From the NCBI GenBank assembly GCA_052033915.1, contig JBPOJF010000008.1, positions 1 through 47,203 on the forward strand: a stretch of DNA of 47,203 nucleotides, given 5' to 3'. Within the stretch, counting starts at the first letter, position 1; every line of letters begins with the position of its first letter. The stretch is from CALMZY01 sp052033915. GTDB taxonomy: Bacteria > Verrucomicrobiota > Kiritimatiellia > CAIQIC01 > JAGNIJ01. Below are positions 39,513 to 46,984 of this stretch, in pieces. The translations under genes and the position numbers were made by a program. Below the pieces are notes generated by a model. The model was not told the origin of the DNA and made no database searches. It saw only the letters and a list, made by a program, of their open reading frames with translations.

Positions 39513-40379
39513 ATGATTCAAAAAGACGCCACGTATGTTGTCATGGGCCTGCTGGACCCGGACTCGATCGCCTTCGCCGTCGGCCAGGGCATTGAAGCGT
39601 CGGGCGGCAAGGTGATCTACACCGTCCAGAACGAGCGGCTGAAACGCATTTTTCTGGACCGCACCGATAAACTGACGCCCGAGCAGAAAGCCGCGATTCA
39701 CTTTGAGTTCTGCGACGTCACCGTGGACGCGCAGGTCCGGCAGCTCTTCGAGAAGACCGGGCCGATTGCCGGCGTCGTCCATTCCATCGCCTACGCCAAT
39801 CCGAAGACGTGCCTCGGCGAGGAGTTTCACACCGACGCGTACGACGATCTGAAACTGGCGTTCCACATCAGTTGCGTGTCGCTGGCGACGGTCGTGCGTT
39901 ATGCCCACCCCCAGATGAAGGAGGGCGGCTCCGTCGTGGCGCTGAGCTTCGAGTCCCGGCACGCCTTCCCCTACTATAACTGGATGGGCGTCAACAAGGC
40001 CGCGCTGGAAGCCGTCGTCCGCGCGCTCGCGCGCCGGCACGGCCGCAACCTTATCCGCGTCAACGCGGTCTCCGCCGGCCCGCTGACCACGAAGGCGGCG
40101 AAATCAATCCCCCACTTCACATACCTCGCGCGCACGTGGCGAAAGGCCAGCCCCCTTCCGTGGGATCCGGTCAACGACAAGACGGAGGTCGCCCAGGCAG
40201 TCCTCTTCCTGCTCGGCCCCCACTCCAGGAAAATCACCGGCCAGATCCTTCACGTGGACGGCGGCGTGTCTGCGGTCGGCGGCGACCTCCTCGCGCACGA
40301 GAAGACGTGGGAACAGCAGGCGGACGCGATGGTCATGGGGCAGGACACGGAACTCATCCACGTGCCGCCGGAAGGCTAA
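39513..40379 (+). CDS. fabI: Enoyl-ACP reductase, FabI family
   Basis: 288 residues, a short-chain-dehydrogenase-like enzyme that completes the last step of fatty acid elongation with NAD(P)H. GLLDPDSIAFAVGQGIEASG is the nucleotide-binding start. AGVVHSIAYANP and VALSFES are conserved blocks. The catalytic YNWMGVNK has the FabI spacing Tyr-x6-Lys. RVNAVSAGPLTTKAAKSI and ITGQILHVDGGVSAVGG follow. The C-terminal tail is slightly extended. GAGAGGGA precedes the ATG. It converges on etfA with only 15 bases between the stops. Confidence 0.9.
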   Translation: MIQKDATYVVMGLLDPDSIAFAVGQGIEASGGKVIYTVQNERLKRIFLDRTDKLTPEQKAAIHFEFCDVTVDAQVRQLFEKTGPIAGVVHSIAYANPKTCLGEEFHTDAYDDLKLAFHISCVSLATVVRYAHPQMKEGGSVVALSFESRHAFPYYNWMGVNKAALEAVVRALARRHGRNLIRVNAVSAGPLTTKAAKSIPHFTYLARTWRKASPLPWDPVNDKTEVAQAVLFLLGPHSRKITGQILHVDGGVSAVGGDLLAHEKTWEQQADAMVMGQDTELIHVPPEG

Positions 40380-40394
40380 CGGCAACCCGCTGAC

Positions 40395-41618
40395 TTACTC
40401 CCTCAACGCCTTCGTGATCGCCGGAACCACTTCGTTCAAGTCCCCGACGATTCCGTAGTCGGCAATGTCGAAGATCGGCGCGTTCGGATCCTTGTTGATC
40501 GCGACGATCGTTCCGGAAGAGCTCATTCCCACCTGGTGCTGGATCGCGCCGGAAATCCCGCAGGCGATGTACAGCTTCGGGCACACGGTCTTGCCGGTCT
40601 GGCCGACCTGGTGGAACGATGAGATCCAACCCGCGTCCACGGCAGCGCGCGACGCGCCGACGGCCCCGCCGAGTTCCTTCGCCAACTCGCGGATCCGCTC
40701 AAACTTCTCGGGCCCGCCCAGGCCGCGGCCGCCGGACACGATGATGTCCGCCTCGGCCACGTTGATCTCGTTCTGCATCTCCTTGACGACCTCGACCACC
40801 CTCGATCGGCCGCGCTGGATGTCGAAGACCTCTTCGATCACCGCGCCCTGGCGGGACGCGTCGGGCCGGCCCTTCTTGAACACCTTGTGGCGCACGGTCG
40901 CCATCTGCGGCCGGTGATTCGGACAGATGATCGTCGCCATGATATTGCCGCCGAACGCCGGGCGGGTCTGCAAAAGCAGTTTCTCCTTCTCGTCGATGTC
41001 GAGGCCGGTGCAGTCGGCCGTCAGGCCGGTCTTCACGCGGATCGCGACGCGCGGGATGAACGTACGGCCGATGCTCGTGCCGCCGACAATCACCATCTCC
41101 GGCTTGTATTTCTTCGTCAGCTCCGAGAACACGTCCGTGTAGGCGTCGGAATCGAACTGCGCGAGCGCCGGATGATCGACCCGCAGAACCTTGTCCGCCC
41201 CGTGCTCGATCAGCGTCTGCGCCTTCTCCTTCATGTTATGGCCGAGGAGGACGGCGACCAGTTCGCACCCGCGCTGATTCGCCAGTTCGCGGCCCTTGGC
41301 CATCAGTTCGAACGACACATCCTGGATGACGCCCTCGCGTTGCTCGGCATAGACCCAGACGTTCCTGTAATCGGACAGGTTGACGGCGGCCTTCTGCGGC
41401 TCGCCCTTGTCGAGCCTCATGGCGTCGAACTTGCAGACCGGCACGCAAGCTCCGCAGAGGTTGCAGGAGACATCCACCACGACGATCCGTTTGAACTTCT
41501 CGTGGGGTTTGCCGACCTTGTCGCGCATCTCCAGCGACAACGCGCCGAACGGACACGCCTTGATGCACAACCCGCAGCCCGAACACTTTTCGCTTACAAT
41601 TTCCAGCGCCATAGCCAT
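40395..41618 (-). CDS. etfA: Electron transfer flavoprotein alpha with ferredoxin domain
   Basis: 407 residues. An N-terminal domain (about 1-70) has two [4Fe-4S] motifs, CSGCGLCIKACPFGA and CNLCGACVPVC. The EtfA part follows: VVGGTSIGRTFIPRVA, GLTADCTGLDID, the FAD domain with RPAFGGNIMATIICPNHRPQ and SGGRGLGGPEKF, and ACGISGAIQHQVGM. EtfA pairs with EtfB and passes electrons between NADH, a ferredoxin-like carrier and an acyl-CoA dehydrogenase. Ferredoxin-tailed EtfA proteins occur in electron-bifurcating complexes such as the caffeyl-CoA reductase. The start at 41618 or six bases later is equivalent. It is last in acd-etfB-etfA. Confidence 0.95.
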   Translation of the reverse strand: MAMALEIVSEKCSGCGLCIKACPFGALSLEMRDKVGKPHEKFKRIVVVDVSCNLCGACVPVCKFDAMRLDKGEPQKAAVNLSDYRNVWVYAEQREGVIQDVSFELMAKGRELANQRGCELVAVLLGHNMKEKAQTLIEHGADKVLRVDHPALAQFDSDAYTDVFSELTKKYKPEMVIVGGTSIGRTFIPRVAIRVKTGLTADCTGLDIDEKEKLLLQTRPAFGGNIMATIICPNHRPQMATVRHKVFKKGRPDASRQGAVIEEVFDIQRGRSRVVEVVKEMQNEINVAEADIIVSGGRGLGGPEKFERIRELAKELGGAVGASRAAVDAGWISSFHQVGQTGKTVCPKLYIACGISGAIQHQVGMSSSGTIVAINKDPNAPIFDIADYGIVGDLNEVVPAITKALRE

Positions 41619-41634
41619 CTCTCTTTACAAAGCG

Positions 41635-42426
41635 TTACACCAGCTTCTGTTCCTTCAGCTTCCCGACCAGCGTCTTCGCCGCATGGACCGGATCGCCGAT
41701 GCCGTCCCACTTCTGTCCCGAGGTCTTCTTCGGCGGGGTGAAGATCTTCACGACGCGCGTCGGCGAGCCTTTGAGGCCCACCTCGTTCGGATCGGCCTTC
41801 GCCGACTCGGCGGTGAGCGTCGTGATCTGTTCCTTCTTCGCGCGCATACGGCCTTTCAGGGACGCCATGCGGGGAACGTTCATTTCCTTGACGACGGTGA
41901 CGACCACCGGGAGCGGCGCCTCGATCTTCTCGAAGCCGTCTTCGAACACGCGCTCGATCTTCACCGTGTCGCCCTCGACGTCGAGTTTGCGCACGTAGGT
42001 GATCACCGGCCAGCCGAGGAACTCCGCGACGCCCGGCCCGACCTGCGCCGTATCGCCGTCGATCGCCTGCTTGCCGCAGCAGATGATGTCCACTTTCTCC
42101 AGGGTCTTGATGCCCTGTGCCAGCGCGTACGACGTGGCCCACGTGTCGGACCCCGCGAACGCGCGGTCGCAAAGGAGAACCACGTGATCCGCGCCGCGAG
42201 CCATCGCCTCGCGCAAGGCGCTTTCCGCCTGGGGCGGGCCCATGCAGACGACCGTCACCTTCGTGTCGGGCATCTTGTCCTTGAGCGCGAGAGCCGCTTC
42301 GAGGGCGTTCTCGTCGAACGGGTTGATGATCGCCTCGACCCCGTCGCGAATCAGCGTGTTCGTTTCCGGGTTGATGGAGACCTTGGTGGTGCCGGGAACC
42401 TGTTTGATACAAACCACTACGTGCAT
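41635..42426 (-). CDS. etfB: Electron transfer flavoprotein beta subunit
   Basis: 263 residues. MHVVVCIKQVPGTTKVSI is the usual start, NPFDENALEAALALKDK the AMP/FAD block, MGPPQAESALREAMARGADH the next, and CCGKQAIDGDTAQVGPGVAE the family core. VKEMNVPRMASLKGRMRAKK follows. Bifurcating EtfB proteins carry this set of motifs around the additional FAD (family knowledge). It is 16 bases after the acd stop (GAGGG ribosome-binding site) and 16 bases before etfA. The cell could use the three proteins to couple enoyl-CoA reduction to ferredoxin reduction (inference). Confidence 0.95.
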   Translation of the reverse strand: MHVVVCIKQVPGTTKVSINPETNTLIRDGVEAIINPFDENALEAALALKDKMPDTKVTVVCMGPPQAESALREAMARGADHVVLLCDRAFAGSDTWATSYALAQGIKTLEKVDIICCGKQAIDGDTAQVGPGVAEFLGWPVITYVRKLDVEGDTVKIERVFEDGFEKIEAPLPVVVTVVKEMNVPRMASLKGRMRAKKEQITTLTAESAKADPNEVGLKGSPTRVVKIFTPPKKTSGQKWDGIGDPVHAAKTLVGKLKEQKLV

Positions 42427-42442
42427 GATCGACCCTCGGGGA

Positions 42443-43615
42443 TTACTTCTTCACCGACGCATATTCCTTGATCAGCGCCGCGCCGATGACGTCGCGCTGG
42501 ATCTGGTTGGTGCCTTCGTAAATCTGGAGAATCTTCGCGTCGCGCATCATCTTCTCCACCGGGTACTCGCGCATGTAGCCGTATCCGCCGAGGAGTTGGA
42601 CCGCGTTTGTCGTGACCTTCATCGCGACGTCCGTGGCGTACAGCTTGATCATCGCGGAGAACTTCGAATAGTCCTTCGCACCCGAGTCGATCGTGCGGCA
42701 GACCGAGTACAGAAGCGCGCGGGAGGCCTCGATCTCCGTGGCCATGTCCGCGAGCGTCCACTGGTAGCCCTGGTTCGCGATGATCGGGCGGCCGAACTGC
42801 ACGCGCTGGCGCGCGTAGTTCACCACTTCGTCCAGCGCGCCCTGCGCGAGACCGACGCCCTGCGCCGCGATGCCCGGCCGGGAAATGTCGAACGTCCGCA
42901 TCGCCAGGATGAAGCCCATGCCCTCGCGGCCGATAAGGTTCGCCTTTGGCACTTCGGCGTCCTCGAAAATCAGCTCGCGCGTCGCCGAGGCGCGAATCCC
43001 CAGCTTGTTTTCCTTCTTGCCGAACTTGAAGCCCGGCATGCCCTTCTCGACGATGAAACACGAAACGCCGCGCGGGCCCTTGTTGCGATCCGTCACGGCC
43101 AGCACCGTGTATGTGTCCGCCTCGCCGCCGTTCGTGATCCACTGTTTCGTGCCGTTCAGAATGTACTTGTCGCCCTTCAGCACGGCCGTGGTCTGAATCC
43201 CGCCCGCGTCGCTGCCCGCGTTGGGCTCGGTCAACGCGAACGCCGCGAGCTTCTCGCCGCTGGCCAGGGGCGGAAGGTATTTCTTCTTCTGCTCGTCCGA
43301 AGCGCCGATCAGGATCGGGTCGGCCCCCAGCGCGTTGGCCGCATAGGAGACGGAAACGCCGATGCAGACGCGGCTGAGCTCTTCAATAGCGATGACGAAA
43401 TCGAGCATGCTCTCCGCGCCGAATCCGCCGTATTCCGACGGGATGTAGAGGCCCATCAGGTCCATCTTGCCCAGTTCGTTCAAAAGAGCGCGGGGAAACT
43501 CCTCCTTCTCGTCCAGTTCGGCGCGCACGGGTTTAACCCGCGTCTCCGCGAATTCGCGGACCATGTCCCGGATCTCGATCTGCGACTCTGCAAGCCCGTA
43601 ATTCAGTTCGGCCAT
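42443..43615 (-). CDS. Acyl-CoA dehydrogenase, butyryl-CoA type
   Basis: 390 residues of the short-chain acyl-CoA dehydrogenase type. AFALTEPNAGSDAGGIQTTA and KQWITNGGEADTYTVLAV are FAD-binding signatures. QRVQFGRPIIANQGYQW and VQLLGGYGYMREYPVEKMMR are the C-terminal helix blocks. LQIYEGTNQIQRDVI has the Glu used as the catalytic base in this family. It reduces crotonyl-CoA or oxidises butyryl-CoA. GAGGAGAAAC supports the ATG at 43615; the longer frame was rejected. It is first in acd-etfB-etfA and a promoter candidate lies at 43701-43729. Confidence 0.94.
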   Translation of the reverse strand: MAELNYGLAESQIEIRDMVREFAETRVKPVRAELDEKEEFPRALLNELGKMDLMGLYIPSEYGGFGAESMLDFVIAIEELSRVCIGVSVSYAANALGADPILIGASDEQKKKYLPPLASGEKLAAFALTEPNAGSDAGGIQTTAVLKGDKYILNGTKQWITNGGEADTYTVLAVTDRNKGPRGVSCFIVEKGMPGFKFGKKENKLGIRASATRELIFEDAEVPKANLIGREGMGFILAMRTFDISRPGIAAQGVGLAQGALDEVVNYARQRVQFGRPIIANQGYQWTLADMATEIEASRALLYSVCRTIDSGAKDYSKFSAMIKLYATDVAMKVTTNAVQLLGGYGYMREYPVEKMMRDAKILQIYEGTNQIQRDVIGAALIKEYASVKK

Positions 43616-43700
43616 GACCGTTTCTCCTCTTCCATCCGATTGGTAATTAGTTCTGCGAACGGGACACGAAAACACCGTCCCCGACATCCGAAGTCCGCAC

Positions 43701-43729
43701 AGTAAACCGGGTTTCGCGGGAGGAATCAA
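43701..43729 (-). promoter_or_regulatory. Candidate promoter for the acd-etfB-etfA operon
   Basis: On the minus strand TTGATT (43724-43729), a 17-base spacer and TTTACT (43701-43706) match the sigma-70 consensus at four positions each. It would place the start about 80 bases upstream of the acd ATG. Confidence 0.4.
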
Positions 43730-43844
43730 TTTTATTATTCGGAAGACACCCTTGGGTCAGACCCGCACGGATATGGCGTAAGGCCTATCCCTCCGGCGCA
43801 GTTCCAGGTATCCTCTTTCAGAGATTGGAGATTATGTCGCGTCC

Positions 43845-43896
43845 TTTTTCCAACCTTTGGAAAAAACGTCTTCCATTTTTCCAACGTTTGGAAAAA
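43845..43896. repeat. Pair of TTTCCAA/TTGGAAA palindromes at the GH5-like gene
   Basis: TTTTTCCAA-CCT-TTGGAAAAA (43845-43865) and TTTTTCCAA-CGT-TTGGAAAAA (43876-43896) differ by one base and are 31 bp apart centre to centre. They abut the GTG proposed as the start of the downstream gene. The bases after the second palindrome, GTGGCG, resemble ATGGCG after the pair at 28718. Confidence 0.88.
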
Positions 43897-45891
43897 GTGG
43901 CGCCCCTGTGTCCGTTCGCAAGATTCCGGATCCGGATACTCCTGATCGTCGCCGTCGCGGCAGTGGCCGGGTCGCTCGTCCAATCCTGCTCCGTGAAAAA
44001 ACCTGAACAGAGGAAGAAAGAAATGGCAAGCGCTGCCGAGGAATTCCGTGAAATCGTTCCCGCGCCCGAAGAACCCGTCGAGCCGGATGTCTCGTTTCCG
44101 TCACCGGAAAAGGCGGGCGCGTTCCTGCGCACGGACGGCGCCCGGATCGTGGACGCGCGGGGGCGGCAGGTCGAACTCAAGGGCTGCAATCTCGGCAACT
44201 GGCTTTTGCTGGAGATGTGGATGCTCGGCCTGAACGGCATTCGCGACCAATACGAGTTCGAATCGATCCTGAAAAAGAGGTTCGGCGACGCGGAGCGGAA
44301 CCGCCTGATGGATCTGTACAGGGAGAACTACATCACCGAGCGCGACTTCGCCATGGTGCGGCGTTTCGGGATGAACGTGGTGCGGATCCCGTTCAACTAC
44401 ACGTTGATCGAGGACGACGCGCAGCCGTTCCAACTCAAGGAAGACGGCGTCCAATGGCTGGACTGGGCCGTCCAACTCGCGCGCCGGCAACGGCTCTATG
44501 TCATCCTCGACATGCACGGCGTGCCGGGCGGCCAGAGCGTGGACCATACGACCGGCCGGGCCGGACAGAACAAGCTCTACAGCGACAAGACCTGCCAGAA
44601 GCGGCTGGCGTGGCTGTGGCAGACCCTCGCCGAGCGATACCGGGACAACGAAACGATCGTGATGTACGACCTGATCAACGAGCCGTTCGGCGATTACTCG
44701 ACGAACTCGCATCTCGACAAGCTGGTCCATGTCGTTGACCAGGTTTACAAGACCATCCGCTCGGTGGACACCAACCACATCATCGTCATCCCCGGCGCGC
44801 GCCAGGGAATCGAATTCTACGGCGACCCGAAAGAGCGTGGGTGGGAAAACATCGTGTTCACCGAACACTATTACCCCGGCCTGTTCGGCAGCGAACCCTC
44901 CCTGGAAACGCACGCGGAATTCATTTACCGCACCCTCCCTCTTCGCAAGGCGTACCTAGACCAACTGAACGCTTCGCTGCTGGTCGGCGAGTTCAACTCC
45001 GTATTCGCCCGCGTGGGCGGGGCCGCGCTGATGAGAAGGTATTTCGACGAATACGCGCGCCTCGGCTGGCCGGCGACGCTGTGGTCGTACAAGCTGTTGG
45101 ACAAGGAAGGCGGGCTCGGCGAGGACACCTGGTGCATGGTGAAGAACCGCGACCCCATGCCGCCGTTCGACCCCCGGACATCCAGCCTCCAGGAGATCGA
45201 GGCCTGGATGAAGTGGCTCGGCGCCATGACATACGCCGTGTACGAGAACCTGGGTGCGGCGCTGACCATGGCGGAAGCGCCCCCGGTCCCGCTGCCCGAA
45301 TACACCCTCCTTCCCGTCCAGCCGCCCGCGGCCGACCCTCTCAACGGCTGGACAGCGACGGACATCGGCGCCGCCAAGCCGGGCGGCCAGAAAGTCAGCT
45401 CCGATTCGGCGATGGAAATCTACGGCGCCGGCGAAGACATCTGGGACAAGGCAGACCAGTTCCGGTTTATCTGGAAGCAAGCGAACGGCAATTTCGATTT
45501 CACGTGCAAGCTCAACACCCTGGTCGAATCGCATAACTTTGCCAAGGCCGGTCTGATGTTGAGAAGCAGCCTCAACCCGGACGCGAGCCACTTCCTGATC
45601 AACGTATTCCCGGACAACTCCATCATGCTGGCCTGGCGCTCGTTCGACGGGTCGATCACGGAGCAGAAGATACTGGGCAAAGTTGCCCTGCCGGTCCATC
45701 TTCGCCTGCGGCGCAAAGGCAACCTCCTTGACGCCGGCTTTTCGACCGACGGCGAGAACTGGACCAAGACCAAGGTACATCTCACGGGAAACCTGACCAC
45801 CGGCGGCTACATTGGTTTTGCCGTGCTCAGCCACGACAATCGGTTCCTGACAACCGCCTCCTTTGAGGACATCCGGTTCATGAATCGGTAG
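43897..45891 (+). CDS. GH5-like glucanase lipoprotein with C-terminal sandwich domain
   Basis: 664 residues from a GTG at 43897. A signal with RIRILLIVAVAAVAGSLVQSC ends in a lipid-type cysteine (LVQSC). The barrel domain (about 60-420) begins LKGCNLGNWLLLEMWM, like the 'GVNLGGWLxLExW' of exo-beta-1,3-glucanases. LINEPFG supplies the acid/base Glu and LLVGEFNS the nucleophile. YVILDMHGVPGG and VFTEHYYPG hold further conserved residues. A C-terminal beta-sandwich (about 475-664, NGWTATDIGAAKPGG to TASFEDIRF) resembles DUF1349/concanavalin-like modules. Starts at TTG 43825 or ATG 43834 would place the palindromes in the coding region as FSNLWKKR and FFQRLEK, so they were not chosen. No clear ribosome-binding site for the GTG. 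Confidence 0.85.
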   Translation: MAPLCPFARFRIRILLIVAVAAVAGSLVQSCSVKKPEQRKKEMASAAEEFREIVPAPEEPVEPDVSFPSPEKAGAFLRTDGARIVDARGRQVELKGCNLGNWLLLEMWMLGLNGIRDQYEFESILKKRFGDAERNRLMDLYRENYITERDFAMVRRFGMNVVRIPFNYTLIEDDAQPFQLKEDGVQWLDWAVQLARRQRLYVILDMHGVPGGQSVDHTTGRAGQNKLYSDKTCQKRLAWLWQTLAERYRDNETIVMYDLINEPFGDYSTNSHLDKLVHVVDQVYKTIRSVDTNHIIVIPGARQGIEFYGDPKERGWENIVFTEHYYPGLFGSEPSLETHAEFIYRTLPLRKAYLDQLNASLLVGEFNSVFARVGGAALMRRYFDEYARLGWPATLWSYKLLDKEGGLGEDTWCMVKNRDPMPPFDPRTSSLQEIEAWMKWLGAMTYAVYENLGAALTMAEAPPVPLPEYTLLPVQPPAADPLNGWTATDIGAAKPGGQKVSSDSAMEIYGAGEDIWDKADQFRFIWKQANGNFDFTCKLNTLVESHNFAKAGLMLRSSLNPDASHFLINVFPDNSIMLAWRSFDGSITEQKILGKVALPVHLRLRRKGNLLDAGFSTDGENWTKTKVHLTGNLTTGGYIGFAVLSHDNRFLTTASFEDIRFMNR

Positions 45892-45989
45892 CGCCCACCC
45901 TTATCCGCTCCAACGGCATAAAACCCTTGCGCGCGCGATGCCGGTCCGATATGTTCACGGCGTTCATTTAGCAAACCCTCAATTTCGAC

Positions 45990-46074
45990 GGAGAGGTGGC
46001 CGCCACGTCGGCGCCTGCCACGGAGTGGCGGCGCCAAGTGGTCGCTTGTCACGCGGCGCAAGGCGTCGCGTGAC
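45990..46074. other. Hairpin-rich segment with 13-base copy of tRNA-Ser 5' end
   Basis: GGAGAGGTGGCCG (45990-46002) is identical to the first 13 bases of the tRNA-Ser at 46359. A stem GCCGCCAC/GTGGCGGC (45999-46006 with 46025-46032) and a stem GTCACGCG/CGCGTGAC (46048-46055 with 46067-46074) follow. They lie 100-180 bases after the GH5-like stop and before the GIY-YIG gene. Confidence 0.7.
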
Positions 46075-46103
46075 GACGCGAAGTGGCTACAATTGATGGC
46101 GCA

Positions 46104-46352
46104 GTGAAATGGACAGCGTATATTTTGCGAAGCCAATCGAAAGGAACATTCTACAAAGGGTGTACCGGCGATCTGGTGAACAGATTGGCCGAACATAATG
46201 CAGGACGGGTTAAGAGTACAAAATCGGGCAGGCCTTGGATTGAGCATTACTGCGAGAGTTTTGACACTAAAACCGCTGCGTTGAAGCGTGAGAAGTTCTT
46301 TAAGTCGAGATCAGGCTATCGCTGGCTCAAACAACATAATATCTTGAATTAG
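46104..46352 (+). CDS. GIY-YIG nuclease-domain protein
   Basis: 82 residues, a single GIY-YIG domain. WTAYILRSQSKGTFYKGCTGDLVNRLAEH gives the motif as YIL ... FYKGCT, with the arginine in NRLAEHN, and REKFFKSRSGYRW near the C-terminus. Stand-alone proteins of this size (UPF0213/YhbQ type) are common and their cellular role is unclear; fused relatives cut DNA. The GTG at 46104 (MKWTAYIL) matches the family start; an upstream GTG (46083) is also open. It stops 6 bases before the tRNA-Ser gene. Its base composition (about half A+T) is lower in GC than its neighbours, which hints at transfer. Confidence 0.85.
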   Translation: MKWTAYILRSQSKGTFYKGCTGDLVNRLAEHNAGRVKSTKSGRPWIEHYCESFDTKTAALKREKFFKSRSGYRWLKQHNILN

Positions 46353-46358
46353 ACGGTT

Positions 46359-46453
46359 GGAGAGGTGGCCGAGTGGCTGAAGGCAACGGTTTGCTAAACC
46401 GTCATACGGGACTAAATCCCGTATCGAGGGTTCGAATCCCTCCCTCTCCGCCA
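46359..46453 (+). tRNA. tRNA-Ser (anticodon GCT)
   Basis: A class II tRNA of 92 bases plus an encoded CCA (46451-46453). The acceptor stem GGAGAGG pairs with CCTCTCC, the anticodon loop TTGCTAA has GCT (reads AGC and AGU), the long variable arm pairs TACGGGA with TCCCGTA, and the T arm is GAGGG-TTCGAAT-CCCTC. Confidence 0.97.
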
Positions 46454-46459
46454 GTTTTG

Positions 46460-46984
46460 ATTTTTCCGATTCTTGTCCGCCGAAGCGCCCTGCGCGAAGG
46501 AGGATTCCGTGACGACCGACCACGGACGCGGAATCAATGTCCCTACCTCGCGGCGCTGACGCGCCGCTCGGAACATGCCCCGGCTCGGCGCTCCCGCGCC
46601 TCGCCGCCCTTCCACCCAACGCGCCCCGCGGCGACGGCGCATCCGCACCGCGCCACTGGTGCGCGTCCCCATGCGGACTCGGCCTCCGTCCCGACCGCTT
46701 CGCGTCGGGACTCCGGCCTCGATCCCCACCCCCGCCCACGTTTCGGCCTTCGCCGAAACGTGCCGCTTCGCTCGCTGGCCGCAGGAGCGGCAAGCGCTCA
46801 CGGCGGCTAAAAGCCTCCGGCTGTCGTTTCTGCCTTCTTGTCTTCGGGAGGGTGGCCCCCGGCGCGCGCGCCTTCGTCGTTTCTCTTATGTCTTCCTGGC
46901 GCTGGACGTGCAGCGAAATGCTCCGCCCAGGCGCGCAGGGAACGGTGTAGATAATCGTTGCGTGGGTCTGATTCACAAACAACC
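46460..46984. other. GC-rich non-coding stretch packed with hairpins
   Basis: About 500 bases after tRNA-Ser hold no convincing gene; long open frames in several registers have no ribosome-binding site and low-complexity composition. Visible stems include CACGTTTCGGC-CTTC-GCCGAAACGTG (46737-46762, perfect 11 bp), GCGGCGC-TGAC-GCGCCGC (near 46550), CCCGAC/GTCGGG (near 46691-46709), TGCCGCT/AGCGGCA (46761-46795 region) and a TCCGCC/GGAGGA pair flanking GAAGCGC/GCGCGAA near 46477. They may be terminators or repeated elements. Confidence 0.55.

Noticed and set aside
45960..45985. TTAGCAAACC as a reverse copy of the tRNA-Ser anticodon arm
   Set aside because: Only about ten bases match and the flanks do not; likely chance.
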